From Anaerolineae bacterium (lineage in GTDB: Bacteria; Chloroflexota; Anaerolineae; Aggregatilineales; J027): a stretch of 64,000 bases of DNA. A program made the translations under genes and the position numbers. Shown in pieces: positions 42,155 to 52,083 of the stretch. Positions within the stretch are counted from its first letter, which is position 1. Each line of letters starts with the position of its first letter. The stretch spans positions 186,001 to 250,000 of the forward strand of contig JAJTXY010000003.1 in the NCBI GenBank assembly GCA_021463865.1, written 5' to 3'. Under the pieces are notes generated by a model that was not told where the DNA came from, did no database searches, and saw nothing but the letters and a program-made list of their open reading frames with translations.

Positions 42155-43048
42155 ATGTCCAGCAAGCCCCACACCAACCGCGATGTGCTGCTGCGAAATG
42201 CCTATGCCGATGAACAGGCTGTTACCTTACGATACCAAACTCACAAGTTATATAGTGTCCCCCAATTCGATTTTCCCTATTGGGTCTTGGATCGGCATCA
42301 ATGGCGTGGCGATGAATTTGCTTTGGATGCGGGGTGTGGCCCGGGGATTTATTTCGATGGCATTTTAAACCATATCCCCAATGGTAGATTGATGTCATTC
42401 GATCTATCTGAAGGCATGATTCGCAAAGCCCGTTCCCATGAACGCGCCGCCGAAACGAAACTGCTCGTTGGTGATCTGGAAGCGATTCCCTTTGCTGACC
42501 ACACGTTTGATGTGGTGCTGGCAAATCATGTCTTATTTCACGTCGGTGATTTTGACACGACGGTGCAAGAAATCCACCGGGTTCTAAAGCCAGATGGGGT
42601 ATTGATCGCCGCCACAAACAGTCATCTTTCAATGGCCGAGTTTAGTATTTTAATGCGGCGTGCATTTAGCTTGCTTGGACATCCGGTCAAAGAAGAAGAT
42701 GCCTTGTTTAATCCACTGCAAGGGAGTTTTTCACTTGAAAATGGGGCGGTGAAGCTGGCCCGGCATTTTAGGGCCGTTGTGCGCCACGACATTCCAAGCG
42801 CATTTGTATTTTCAGAAGTGCAGCCCGTGATCAACTACATCGCCAGTACCCGCGCGATGAAAGAACCCGAACTCCCCGGTGACATCACATGGGACGATTT
42901 TATGACCGTCATGACCGACCAAGTACGGCGGTTGATTAATCACTTTGGTGAATTGGTGGTCAACAAATTGTCAGGTGCCCTCATCGCTACCGATCATGGC
43001 GGTTTCGCCACCGGATATTTTGAGGCCCTAGATCACCACCCCGTTTAA
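42155..43048 (+). CDS. Class I SAM-dependent methyltransferase
   Basis: 297 residues. The SAM-binding motif I is LDAGCGPGIYFDGIL, motif II region MSFDLSEGMIRKAR, then DLEAIPFADHTFDVVLANHVLFHV and EIHRVLKPDGVLIAAT, the standard methyltransf_11/25 pattern. The substrate is probably a small molecule, but nothing in the context fixes it. It converges on the FHA gene, with one base between the two stops. Confidence 0.9.
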   Translation: MSSKPHTNRDVLLRNAYADEQAVTLRYQTHKLYSVPQFDFPYWVLDRHQWRGDEFALDAGCGPGIYFDGILNHIPNGRLMSFDLSEGMIRKARSHERAAETKLLVGDLEAIPFADHTFDVVLANHVLFHVGDFDTTVQEIHRVLKPDGVLIAATNSHLSMAEFSILMRRAFSLLGHPVKEEDALFNPLQGSFSLENGAVKLARHFRAVVRHDIPSAFVFSEVQPVINYIASTRAMKEPELPGDITWDDFMTVMTDQVRRLINHFGELVVNKLSGALIATDHGGFATGYFEALDHHPV

Positions 43049-43050
43049 AA

Positions 43051-43917
43051 CTAGCTCTTGGGTGGCTCAACAGGTTTTGGAGGCTCGGATTTAGGTTTAT
43101 CTGCGGGCGGTTTATCATCCACGCGCTGCGTATCCAAAGTTTTATCCGGTGTAGGACTTGGTGGGACATCGGATGGAACAGCAGGCTTGGTGGTTGTGCC
43201 AGCGGGTGGTGGCGGTGGTTCAGGTGAAGGGGGCTGGACGACCAACGGTTGAGGAGGGCTGGCGGGTGGTTGGACAGGCGCAGGGGAAGATTCAACTGGG
43301 CCACCCAGTAAAGCTGTTTGGGGTTGACTCGTAGCGTCCATCGGTTCAATAGGTTTGGTGACAGGTGCTTCTCCATCAGTGGGAGATTTTTGGAAACGCA
43401 CCATCAAAGTGATTTCCCCTAGTTTTACGCGATCTCCATCATGCAACATCTCTGGGTGATGGGGTTCTAAACGGCGACCATTCACCGTTGTTCCATTGGC
43501 ACTGCCCAAATCCAAAATCTCAAGGAAACGTTTATCGGTTAAACGAATGAGGCTGTGACGACGGCTCACCCCCATGCGATAGCCTGCAAATGGGGTAAGG
43601 TCAACATCGGGGAGCGCACCCGTCGCCGGATCACGACGTCCTAGAATCATCTCGTGATGCTCAAAACGCATGATGATGGGGTCGGGGCTTCCATCAATCT
43701 CCATACGCAAAATGCCGTCTTCTGGGAAAATCGCGGTGCCTTGTTCGCCTGTGTCAAACACAGAACGCCCCAACGATGTTTCCAGTTCGGTTTGCTTCTC
43801 CCCATCTAAAGCCTTTGTAGACTGAGGTCGCGCACCGGCGATGAGATTGGTACCGCAGTTCTCACAAAAAACAACACCGGGGCGGTTCGTGTGACCGCAG
43901 GTTGGGCATTTCTGCAT
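43051..43917 (-). CDS. Zinc-ribbon / FHA domain protein with Pro-rich tail
   Basis: 288 residues. An N-terminal zinc ribbon (Cys4, Cys7, Cys19, Cys22) is followed by a linker and an FHA domain (about 85-170) with the phosphothreonine-binding GYRMGVSRRHSLIRL and the DLGSANGTTVNGRRLEPHHPEMLHDGDRVKLGEI core. The last ~95 residues are Pro/Lys/Glu-rich and disordered. It probably reads Ser/Thr phosphorylation, but no kinase gene is in the window. Confidence 0.9.
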   Translation of the reverse strand: MQKCPTCGHTNRPGVVFCENCGTNLIAGARPQSTKALDGEKQTELETSLGRSVFDTGEQGTAIFPEDGILRMEIDGSPDPIIMRFEHHEMILGRRDPATGALPDVDLTPFAGYRMGVSRRHSLIRLTDKRFLEILDLGSANGTTVNGRRLEPHHPEMLHDGDRVKLGEITLMVRFQKSPTDGEAPVTKPIEPMDATSQPQTALLGGPVESSPAPVQPPASPPQPLVVQPPSPEPPPPPAGTTTKPAVPSDVPPSPTPDKTLDTQRVDDKPPADKPKSEPPKPVEPPKS

Positions 43918-44226
43918 AGTTCCCCCGCATCAATCCGTGTAGTAGATAATCATTGCGTCCGAGATAATTTTTCTAATAATAGGTAAGTCTTCTACCTTAA
44001 AAAATGAATTTTCGCATCAAGCCTAAATTCATCCACTATTTTACCTTAAATTGTTCACAAGGGGTGATTGTAGCGCAAATATAACCAATCTCATACGGTC
44101 TTCTATACGGGTTCAAAAAACAGAATAAATGTGCTATATTTGGAGGGTGGTTGAGCGTGCAGGATGCGACCTGCTTGCGCTATACTTACTTTATAAATTG
44201 AATCGCCCGCAACAGAGGACTGTCCA
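43918..44226. other. AT-rich divergent intergenic region between FHA and polX genes
   Basis: 309 bases without an ORF. Possible plus-strand promoter boxes are TTCAAA with TATATT 17 bases later (about 44113-44141), and a TATACT just before the AGAGGA ribosome site of polX. No repeat, RNA gene or clear operator was seen. Confidence 0.4.
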
Positions 44227-45966
44227 TTGGCACGGCTAACCAACCGCGACATTGCAGAGATTTTCGAAAATATTGCCGACCTCCTCGAAATCAAAGGTGA
44301 GAGCGTGTTCCGGGTCTTGGCTTATCGGGAGGGAGCGCAGACTATCCGTGACTTACCGCGTGATCTCAGTGCGATCCATGCTGAAGGCAAGCTGACCGAA
44401 CTGCCGAATATCGGGGAGACACTGGCCGACAAAATTGAGGAAATGCTGACGACGGGTGAACTGCAATTTTACAAGCGGATTACGGCGGAAATCCCGTTGA
44501 GTTTGGTTGAAATTCTACACGTCAATGGCGTTGGGCCAAAAAAGGTAAAACGCTTCTGGCAAGAATTAGGCATTCTCACTCTGCCTGACTTGGAAAGTGC
44601 TGCACGCGAAGGTAAACTGCGTGGGATGAGCGGGATGGGGGCCAAAAGCGAGCAGAAGATTTTAGAGGGAATTGAAGCCCTCAAACGGCGCACCAACCGC
44701 CTCTCGATTGGAATCGTTCTGCCCATTGCCCAATCCATCTTAAACGACCTATTGAAATTGCCACAGGCCCAATATGGCGATATTGCAGGCAGTCTACGAC
44801 GTTATAAATCCACGATTGGAGATGTGGATATTCTGATTGTGTCGGATGACGCCGCACCCATTATGGATGCTTTTGTAAACCGAGCCGATGTTGGGCGAAT
44901 TTTGGGACATGGCCCGACCAAGAGTTCGGTGGAACTCCTGCAAGGGTTACAGGTGGATGTGCGGGTTTTACCAGCAGAACGTTATGGTACAGCACTCTCC
45001 TATTTTACCGGGTCAAAAGATCATAACGTCCGATTGCGCGAAATCGCCCTAAAACAAGGGCTGAGTTTAAACGAAACCGTCTTTTCCAAAGTGGAGACAG
45101 GTGAAGAAGTAGTTTTGTGCGCGACGGAGGAAGAAGTTTATAAGACACTGGGCCTGCCCTATATCCCGCCAGAACTGCGCGAGGATCGAGGCGAAGTTGA
45201 AGCGGCCCAAGCTGGCAATTTACCCCATCTGATTGAATTAGAAGATATTCGCAGCGATTTGCATATGCACACGACATGGAGCGACGGCCATCTTTCGATA
45301 CGCGAGATGGCAGAAGCGGCCCGTCAGCGTGGACTAAGCCACATCGTCATCACCGACCATTCGCGGAGTCTAGGTATTGCCAACGGATTGAGCATCGAGC
45401 GCCTGATGGAACAGCAAAAGGCCATCCGTGAGGTAGACGCTGAAATGGGGCCGGATTTCACGGTGCTGCACGGCACGGAAATGGAAATCAAATCCGACGG
45501 GGCACTAGATTATCCCGACGAGATATTGGCGCAACTCGATTTGGTGATCGCCTCATTACATACGAGTTTACGCCAACCGCGTGAAGAAATTACGCAGCGA
45601 TTATTAAATGCTATCCGTAATCCACATGTGGATATGATCGGGCATCCGCGGGGACAATTGATTCCTGAGCGCGAACCCGCCGACTTGGATATGGATACGA
45701 TATTTGCGGCAGCCCGCGAACATGGCACGGTGATGGAAATTAACGCGAATCCGCGCCGTTTGGATTTGGATGACAGCCATGCCCGCCGTGCCCAAGAATT
45801 GGGAATTAAGCTCGCCATCAACACCGATGCGCATAGTGCTGGTGAATTGGATTTGACCCATTACGGAGTCGCAACGGCCCGTCGCGGGTGGATTCAGCCC
45901 GAAAACGTTATCAATACATGGACAACGGGGCAATTATTGGATTGGCTGCGATCACGCGGTCAGTGA
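44227..45966 (+). CDS. polX: Family X DNA polymerase with PHP domain
   Basis: 579 residues from TTG 44227 with AGAGGA upstream. Order: 8-kDa-like and helix-hairpin-helix domain (LTELPNIGETLADKI, LHVNGVGPKKVKRFWQEL, GMSGMGAKSEQKI), nucleotidyl-transfer palm with the Asp pair GDVDIL (about 199-201), then a PHP exonuclease (DLHMHTTWSDGHL at about 343, VITDHSRS, HGTEMEI, HPRG, NTDAHS). It performs gap filling with 3'-5' proofreading in base excision repair. Heads a run of plus-strand genes that includes ligA, which fits a repair unit. Confidence 0.95.
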   Translation: MARLTNRDIAEIFENIADLLEIKGESVFRVLAYREGAQTIRDLPRDLSAIHAEGKLTELPNIGETLADKIEEMLTTGELQFYKRITAEIPLSLVEILHVNGVGPKKVKRFWQELGILTLPDLESAAREGKLRGMSGMGAKSEQKILEGIEALKRRTNRLSIGIVLPIAQSILNDLLKLPQAQYGDIAGSLRRYKSTIGDVDILIVSDDAAPIMDAFVNRADVGRILGHGPTKSSVELLQGLQVDVRVLPAERYGTALSYFTGSKDHNVRLREIALKQGLSLNETVFSKVETGEEVVLCATEEEVYKTLGLPYIPPELREDRGEVEAAQAGNLPHLIELEDIRSDLHMHTTWSDGHLSIREMAEAARQRGLSHIVITDHSRSLGIANGLSIERLMEQQKAIREVDAEMGPDFTVLHGTEMEIKSDGALDYPDEILAQLDLVIASLHTSLRQPREEITQRLLNAIRNPHVDMIGHPRGQLIPEREPADLDMDTIFAAAREHGTVMEINANPRRLDLDDSHARRAQELGIKLAINTDAHSAGELDLTHYGVATARRGWIQPENVINTWTTGQLLDWLRSRGQ

Positions 45967-45990
45967 TGAAGGGATAAGGAAAATAACCCT

Positions 45991-46836
45991 ATGAGCAACC
46001 AACCCCCTCCCAGCGACCCATCTGAAGACCCCACCCGTATGTTTGATTCAACCCGTCCAGAGGAAAAACTGCCTCTGCCGGAACGGATGCCACGTCGTGG
46101 TTATGAAAGCCAGCGGCGCATGAGTCCGCCACCGCCCCAATATTCAGAACCCTACCCGCCACCGAGTTCGCCACCACCTGCTGCACCACCCCCACTCGGC
46201 CCATCACGCTATTCAGGGCCTCAACGACCCGTCGAAGCCGCCCCTGTGCGAGTCCCCAAAGCACCACGCAGCAAAAAAGACAGCGGCCTCTATTTGCCAT
46301 GGTGGTCGTTGGTCGTGTTGATTCTCGTCGTCGGCGGGGGCGCGGTGTTGCTGTTGGCATTCGCGCTGAATGCAGGTGAAAATTTCATTCTAGGCGACCA
46401 AACGCCACAGGTGATCGTCGTCACCAATGCGCTGACAGGCAATACCGTTGGACAACCGACCAACAACACAAATGTGCAACCCGCGACCACACCGGGGAGC
46501 GTACCACCCAGTGCGCAACCCATTAACACACCTGTACCCACCGCGCAGCCAACTCAAACAGGTATTCCGGGGGTAACAACGGGTTGTCCACTTGGAGCCA
46601 TTGTCGAAGTGGTGGGAACTGCGCCGACTGGCCTCAGCATCCGCAGTGAGCCACAGCAAGGACAAAATATCCTTTCAGTCGCCCCTGATGGTGAACAATT
46701 TACGATTGTTGGAGGGCCGCAGACTAGCGTCTCCGTAGATGGGACGAGCCTTGAATTTTGTCAGGTCGAAGGGATTACCAATCCAAACCGTCAAGGTTGG
46801 GCCGCCCGCCAATACTTAGCCGAAGTCAATCAATAG
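45991..46836 (+). CDS. Pro-rich single-pass membrane protein with extracellular SH3b-like domain
   Basis: 281 residues: a cytosolic Pro-rich region (about 1-100), one membrane helix (WWSLVVLILVVGGGAVLLLAFAL, about 106-128), a Thr/Pro/Gln linker and a C-terminal domain with two Cys (TTGCPLGAIVEVV ... LEFCQVEG) that fits an SH3b-like fold (GLSIRSEPQQGQNILSVAPDGEQFTIVGG). Topology suggests a cytosolic tail with an outer wall-binding domain. It lies 24 bases after polX and 11 before ligA; the link to repair is positional only. Confidence 0.75.
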   Translation: MSNQPPPSDPSEDPTRMFDSTRPEEKLPLPERMPRRGYESQRRMSPPPPQYSEPYPPPSSPPPAAPPPLGPSRYSGPQRPVEAAPVRVPKAPRSKKDSGLYLPWWSLVVLILVVGGGAVLLLAFALNAGENFILGDQTPQVIVVTNALTGNTVGQPTNNTNVQPATTPGSVPPSAQPINTPVPTAQPTQTGIPGVTTGCPLGAIVEVVGTAPTGLSIRSEPQQGQNILSVAPDGEQFTIVGGPQTSVSVDGTSLEFCQVEGITNPNRQGWAARQYLAEVNQ

Positions 46837-46847
46837 AGCAGCACCCC

Positions 46848-48875
46848 ATGAGCAACCCTTCTGAATTGGCAGCACGCGCCGCCGAACTGCGGGTGCAAAT
46901 CCGCGAACACAACTATCGTTACCATGTATTGGGCGAGCCGATTATCACCGATGTAGAATATGATCGGTTGTTTTTTGAGTTGGCGGCGCTGGAAAATGAA
47001 CACCCTGAACTCCGCACGCCCGATTCGCCTACTCAACAGGTCGGAGGGGAACTCTCCAGTGACCTCCCAAAAATCCGACATGCTGCCCCTATCTTGAGCT
47101 TGAGCAACGCCTTTACGATTGAGGAGGTACGGGCATGGCGAGATCGCATCGCTAAACTCCTGCCGCCAGATACACGCCTCGATTATGTGGTCGAGCCGAA
47201 ATTCGATGGTCTGACGCTCGTGTTAACTTATGAACACGGCGTTTTGACGTTGGGGGCGACACGCGGCAACGGGGATGAAGGTGATGATGTCACCCAAAAT
47301 GTCCGCACCGTCAAAACCATCCCAAATCGGATTCCGGTCAACCCGAATGGTCCCAAACCGCCTAAACGCTTGGTCGTGCGGGGGGAAATCCTGTTTTTGA
47401 AAGAGGATTTTAAGGCAGTCAATGAAAAGCAGGTTGAATTAGGCCTACCGCGTTACGTCAACGCTCGCAATACGGCGTCGGGGTCGCTTAAACAAAAAGA
47501 CCCGCGTATCACCGCCGAGCGCCCCCTCACCACGTTTATCTATTCCATTGTCAGCGCCGAAGGGCAAGTTCCCCAAACCCAGTGGGAGACGCTGAACTAT
47601 TTGCGCGATATGGGATTTTTGGTGTCCGAGGAATCGCGCCATTTTGATGATTTTGAGGCGATGACCGAATATCTGGCGGGATTTGTGGAAAAACGCGACA
47701 GCCTGCCTTATGAAATTGACGGTTTGGTGGTGAAGGTCAATTCTAAGTTGGTCTTTGATGAATTAGGCGTAGTTGGCAAAGACCCTCGCGGCGCGACGGC
47801 TTTTAAATTCCCCTCGCAAGAAGCCACCACGAAATTGTTGGGCGTGGAATCTTTTGTAGGGCGGACAGGCGTTTTGACCCCCACCGCCCTGTTAGAGCCT
47901 GTGTTTTTGAGTGGGGTCACGGTCAAGCAGGCCAGTTTGCATAATTATGACCTCATCGCCGAGAAAGATATTCGGATTGGGGATCGGGTTGTGGTCAAAC
48001 GCTCCGGGGATGTCATTCCCTATGTCATTGGGCCAGTCGTCGCGGCACGCACCGGGGATGAATTACCCATTTTGCCACCCGCCACCTGCCCGACCTGCGG
48101 ATCCCCCATTGCACGCGATGAGGGTGAAGTTGCCTATTACTGCACCAACCCGGCCTGCCCCGAACGTATCGCCCGCAATATTGAATATTTCGTATCGCGG
48201 GGGGCGCTGGATATTGTGGGGCTGGGTGAACGCGGCGTGCGGTTGTTGTTAGAAAAAGGCCTGATCGCTGATGAAGCCGATTTGTTTACCCTTAAAGCCG
48301 AAGATTTAATGGGTCTTGAGGGATTTGCCGAAAAGAAGGTGCAAAATCTGCTCGACAGCATTCGGGCTGCCAAAGATCGCCCCCTTGCGCGGTTGGTTGG
48401 CGCATTGGGTATACGCGGAGTAGGCGGTGTCACGGCGGATTTATTGGTCAAACGTTATCATACCCTAGACACAATTGCATCTCTCAGCGAAGATGAATTG
48501 CAAACCAATGATGGTATCGGGCCAAATCTCGCCGGGGCGATTGTCGAGTGGTTTGCCCAACCGCGTAACAGCCAGTTGATTGAAAAATTGCGAATGGTGG
48601 GGTTACGGCTGCACGAAGAAGCACAGGAACTCCACAGCGACAAACTGACGGGCCTGACGTTTGTGATGACCGGGACGCTGCCAACTCTCAAACGCGAAGA
48701 AGCCGAGGCTATGATTATGCAGCATGGCGGCAAGGTGATAGGCAGTGTCAGCAAAAAGACGAGCTATGTCGTGGCAGGCGAATCCCCCGGCAGCAAATTG
48801 ACCAAAGCCCAATCATTGGGCGTGCCGATTTTAGATGAGGCTGGACTGCTGGCCTTGCTTAACGATGAACCATAG
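46848..48875 (+). CDS. ligA: NAD-dependent DNA ligase
   Basis: 675 residues from ATG 46848, the usual length. Domains: Ia (YDRLFFELAALENEHPEL), adenylation domain with the active Lys in EPKFDG, OB fold, Cys4 zinc finger (CPTCGSPIARDEGEVAYYCTNPAC), helix-hairpin-helix repeats (IRGVGGVTADLLVKRY) and a C-terminal BRCT domain (LTGLTFVMTGTLPTLKREEAEAMI). It seals nicks in replication and repair. An in-frame ATG 90 bases upstream overlaps the SH3 gene and is unlikely. Confidence 0.97.
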   Translation: MSNPSELAARAAELRVQIREHNYRYHVLGEPIITDVEYDRLFFELAALENEHPELRTPDSPTQQVGGELSSDLPKIRHAAPILSLSNAFTIEEVRAWRDRIAKLLPPDTRLDYVVEPKFDGLTLVLTYEHGVLTLGATRGNGDEGDDVTQNVRTVKTIPNRIPVNPNGPKPPKRLVVRGEILFLKEDFKAVNEKQVELGLPRYVNARNTASGSLKQKDPRITAERPLTTFIYSIVSAEGQVPQTQWETLNYLRDMGFLVSEESRHFDDFEAMTEYLAGFVEKRDSLPYEIDGLVVKVNSKLVFDELGVVGKDPRGATAFKFPSQEATTKLLGVESFVGRTGVLTPTALLEPVFLSGVTVKQASLHNYDLIAEKDIRIGDRVVVKRSGDVIPYVIGPVVAARTGDELPILPPATCPTCGSPIARDEGEVAYYCTNPACPERIARNIEYFVSRGALDIVGLGERGVRLLLEKGLIADEADLFTLKAEDLMGLEGFAEKKVQNLLDSIRAAKDRPLARLVGALGIRGVGGVTADLLVKRYHTLDTIASLSEDELQTNDGIGPNLAGAIVEWFAQPRNSQLIEKLRMVGLRLHEEAQELHSDKLTGLTFVMTGTLPTLKREEAEAMIMQHGGKVIGSVSKKTSYVVAGESPGSKLTKAQSLGVPILDEAGLLALLNDEP

Positions 48876-48888
48876 AAATTAGGAATGA

Positions 48889-50091
48889 ATGAGCGCCAAA
48901 GCGATATTAAATGAAGGGGTGCTGAAAAGCATCAACCGCCGTCACCCTTGGATTTTTTCGGGGGCGATTAAGGCGGTCAAAGGCAACCCTGAAGACGGTG
49001 ATATTCTGAAATTGGTCGCCAGCAATGACCAATTTTTGGGGCGGGGTTATTGGAACAGTAAATCGCAAATACAGGTGCGGGTGCTGTCGTGGAACGAAGA
49101 GGAACTGATTGACCGCGATTTTTGGCACAAGCGCTTGCTGCGGGCCATCGAAAGCCGCCCCTTTGCCAAAGACATTACCAAAGGCTGCCGACTGGTCAAC
49201 GCTGAAAATGATTTTTTGCCGGGATTGGTGGTAGATCGTTATGGCGAATGGTTGGTGCTGCAAGCCTTGACACTCGGCATCGAACGGCGCAAAACGCTCA
49301 TCACCGAGTTGTTGGTTGAGATGCTTCAGCCCAAAGGCGTCTATGAACGCAGTGACGTGGATGTGCGAAAACGCGAGGGCCTTGATGAAAGGTCAGGCGT
49401 GTTATGGGGTGAGGCACCCCCCAGCACTGTCGAAATTGAAGAAAACGGGCTGCGCTTGTTGGTAGATATTCAACACGGACACAAAACGGGCTTCTATCTT
49501 GATCAGCAGGTCAATCGGGCTATGCTGGCAGAATGGATAGCCCATCAATCCAATCGGGCTGAATTGACCGTATTAAATACGTTTAGTTATACGGGTGCTT
49601 TTAGCGTGGCGGCACGGGTCGCCGGGGCTGGTCGCGCCATTTCGCTCGATTCTTCGGCGGACGCACTAGAGATCGCCAAAGAAAATTATCGGCTGAATGG
49701 GTTGATAGTAGATGAGGCTGATTTTGTCGAGGGGGATGTGTTCGCGGTGCTGCGTCAGTATCGGGAGCAGGGACTAAAATTTGATGTTATTATCCTCGAC
49801 CCGCCGAAATTTGCCCAGAGTGCCAAGCAAGTAGAACGGGCGGCACGCGGGTATAAAGATATAAATCTGCTGGCGTTTCAGTTATTGAACCCCGGTGGAT
49901 GGCTGTGGACATTTTCCTGTTCGAATGCGATTCATCCTGACTTGTTCCAAAAAATCGTGTTTGGGGCGTTGGAAGATTCCAAGCGTGAGGCGCAAATTGT
50001 ACAGCATCTTCACGCCGCACCCGATCACCCCATCGCCTTGACCTTCCCGGAGGGTGAATATTTAAAGGGGTTGGTGTGTTGCGTATGGTAA
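48889..50091 (+). CDS. RlmI-like 23S rRNA (cytosine-5) methyltransferase
   Basis: 400 residues: an N-terminal PUA domain (RRHPWIFSGAIKAVKGNPEDGDIL), a linker domain (GLVVDRYGEWLVLQAL) and a Rossmann methyltransferase (KTGFYLDQQVNRAML, LNTFSYTGAFSVAARVAGAGRAISLDSS, VIILDPPKFAQS, FSCSNAIHPDLF). The DPPKFA motif and PUA fusion are typical of RlmI. It follows ligA by 13 bases. Confidence 0.93.
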   Translation: MSAKAILNEGVLKSINRRHPWIFSGAIKAVKGNPEDGDILKLVASNDQFLGRGYWNSKSQIQVRVLSWNEEELIDRDFWHKRLLRAIESRPFAKDITKGCRLVNAENDFLPGLVVDRYGEWLVLQALTLGIERRKTLITELLVEMLQPKGVYERSDVDVRKREGLDERSGVLWGEAPPSTVEIEENGLRLLVDIQHGHKTGFYLDQQVNRAMLAEWIAHQSNRAELTVLNTFSYTGAFSVAARVAGAGRAISLDSSADALEIAKENYRLNGLIVDEADFVEGDVFAVLRQYREQGLKFDVIILDPPKFAQSAKQVERAARGYKDINLLAFQLLNPGGWLWTFSCSNAIHPDLFQKIVFGALEDSKREAQIVQHLHAAPDHPIALTFPEGEYLKGLVCCVW

Positions 50092-50146
50092 TGGATTTCT
50101 AGCTTGCAATCAATAGTTTTCATAGAAGCATCGGAAGGACTGCTAC

Positions 50147-50806
50147 GTGCTTGATATTCTAGTCCCGTGGAGACTCATCGGACGCATATTGGGATTGATT
50201 ATCGGCTTTTCATTTCATGAATTTGCCCACGCATGGACGGCGGATCGTATGGGTGACAGCACCCCACGTTTTCAGGGGCGTCTCACACTTGACCCGCGCA
50301 GCCATATTGAGGTATGGGGCATTGTGATGGCAATTTTGACCGGATTTGGGTGGGCCAAACCTGTTCCCGTCAATCCGCGTGCCTTCTATCCCAATGAGCG
50401 GCGGGGGTTATTAATTGTCGCTGCCGCTGGGCCATTGATGAACTTGGTGATTGCCGCTGTGTTAAGCCTGCCTGTGCGGTTGCTTTTGCTGGCGGTGGAT
50501 GTCAACGATATTTACGAGGGATGGTTTACGCGCCTACTTTTTAGAATCTGGCTGACGGTGATTTTTTTCAACATCACCCTGTTTTTCTTTAATCTCATCC
50601 CGCTGGCCCCATTGGATGGATGGAAAGTGCTACTGGGCCTTTTGCCGATTGAACAGGCGATTGCGCTGCAAAAGTACGAACAAGAGTCGAATTTTGCCCT
50701 AATCATGATTATCTTTGCTGGCTATTTCATCCCGCAAATAAATATTATCGGGGAACTCATTGGGGGTCCCATTAGTGCCGTGTATTCTCTGATGACAGGT
50801 CTATGA
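50147..50806 (+). CDS. Site-2 protease family zinc metalloprotease (M50)
   Basis: 219 residues from GTG 50147 with GGAAGGA upstream. About six membrane helices. The catalytic zinc motif is HEFAH (His24-His28) in the first helix; the third ligand is in PLAPLDGWKVLLG. It cleaves membrane-embedded substrates such as anti-sigma factors or signal peptides. Overlaps the next gene by four bases, so the two are translationally coupled. Confidence 0.92.
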   Translation: MLDILVPWRLIGRILGLIIGFSFHEFAHAWTADRMGDSTPRFQGRLTLDPRSHIEVWGIVMAILTGFGWAKPVPVNPRAFYPNERRGLLIVAAAGPLMNLVIAAVLSLPVRLLLLAVDVNDIYEGWFTRLLFRIWLTVIFFNITLFFFNLIPLAPLDGWKVLLGLLPIEQAIALQKYEQESNFALIMIIFAGYFIPQINIIGELIGGPISAVYSLMTGL

Positions 50807-51315
50807 TTGGTCGTGTTCGACAAACCCTACAGGCGACATTCGCATGGGTGCTGCCATTGGACGAACAGTGCGCTGAGTCCTATCTAAGCGAAGCCCAATT
50901 CGCCCTATTTAAGACCATGCGGCGCAGCGAACGCCAACATCATCTGCGGGTGCTGGAAAAGCTACTGAAAAAAGGTCAAAATCATCCGGCTCTGATTACG
51001 GCGGCCCTGCTGCACGATGTCGGCAAAACCCGTGCCCGATTTACGATTATTGAGCGCATTTTGGCGGTGCTGGTCAAAAAATTTTTGCCCCACCAATTTG
51101 AGATGTGGGCCAATGACGAGGCCAATGGATGGCGACAGCCGTTTGTCATGAGCGCCAAACATCCTGAATGGGGCGCGGAAATGGTAGCGACGGCAGGCGG
51201 CGACGCGATGGCGGTGGAATTGATTCGACAACACCAAATTCGCCTTGACCATCCCCCGATGAACGAATTTGAAAATTTATTGGTGGCATTACAAGCCAGC
51301 GATGATGTGAGCTAA
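50803..51315 (+). CDS. HD-domain hydrolase
   Basis: 170 residues. The HD motif is LLHDVGKTRARF (His71, Asp72) with upstream His in ERQHHLRVLEKLL and a later His in IRQHQIRLDH, a metal-dependent phosphohydrolase pattern. The helical segment ARFTIIERILAVLVKKFLPHQFEMW resembles HD proteins found next to site-2 proteases in Chloroflexota. The substrate is unknown; nucleotides or cyclic dinucleotides are possible. Confidence 0.85.
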   Translation: MIGRVRQTLQATFAWVLPLDEQCAESYLSEAQFALFKTMRRSERQHHLRVLEKLLKKGQNHPALITAALLHDVGKTRARFTIIERILAVLVKKFLPHQFEMWANDEANGWRQPFVMSAKHPEWGAEMVATAGGDAMAVELIRQHQIRLDHPPMNEFENLLVALQASDDVS

Positions 51316-51330
51316 AAAAGCGAGGGCCTC

Positions 51331-52023
51331 TTGAAAACGATTGGACTCATTGGCGGACTCAGTTGGGAATCATCCGTTGAATATTATCGCATTATCAACC
51401 AAACGGTGCGCGAAAAATTGGGAGGTCTGCATTCCGCTCAATGCCTGATGTACTCGGTTGATTTTGCGGAAATCGAAGCCTTCATGCAGCGTGGGGAATG
51501 GGAGTCTGTCACCCAGCGCATGATTGAGGCGGGTCAACACCTCAAGCATGGGGGAGCCGAATTTATCCTCATCTGCTCCAATACCATGCACAAAATGGCG
51601 GGGGCAGTTGAGCAAGCCGTTTCCATGCCGCTGTTACATATTGTTGACCCAACGGCTGAGGCTATCCAAGCGCGGGGGTTTTCAACAGTGGCGCTACTGG
51701 CAACCGGGTATACGATGGAACAGGATTTTTATACAGGACGATTGAGCGAAAAGTATGGCCTAAACGTCCTCATTCCTAACCAAGAACAACGCAAGGATGT
51801 TCATCGCATCATTTTTGAAGAATTGGTAGTCGGCGTGATTAAGCCAGAATCGCGGGTACGGTATCAGGAAATTATCGCGGATTTGGCCGCACAGGGAGCG
51901 CAGGCCGTGATTTTGGGATGTACGGAAATCGGATTGTTGATAAAACCTGAACACAGCGTCTTGCCGACGTTTGATACAACCCTGCTCCATGCACAGGCGG
52001 CGGTAGATTTCGCCCTAGATTGA
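51331..52023 (+). CDS. Aspartate/glutamate racemase family protein
   Basis: 230 residues from TTG 51331 with AGCGAGGGC upstream. It opens TIGLIGGLSWESSVEYYRIIN. The two catalytic Cys of the Asp/Glu racemase family are in FILICSNTMHKM and VILGCTEIGLLI, with VALLATGYTMEQDFY between them. It most resembles aspartate racemases (RacD/YgeA type). It could supply D-amino acids for cell wall or signalling. Confidence 0.9.
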   Translation: MKTIGLIGGLSWESSVEYYRIINQTVREKLGGLHSAQCLMYSVDFAEIEAFMQRGEWESVTQRMIEAGQHLKHGGAEFILICSNTMHKMAGAVEQAVSMPLLHIVDPTAEAIQARGFSTVALLATGYTMEQDFYTGRLSEKYGLNVLIPNQEQRKDVHRIIFEELVVGVIKPESRVRYQEIIADLAAQGAQAVILGCTEIGLLIKPEHSVLPTFDTTLLHAQAAVDFALD

Positions 52024-52083
52024 ACCAAAACAGGCCATTTCAGGCATATTAGACAGATAAGCATTTATTCGAGAGAGTAGAGT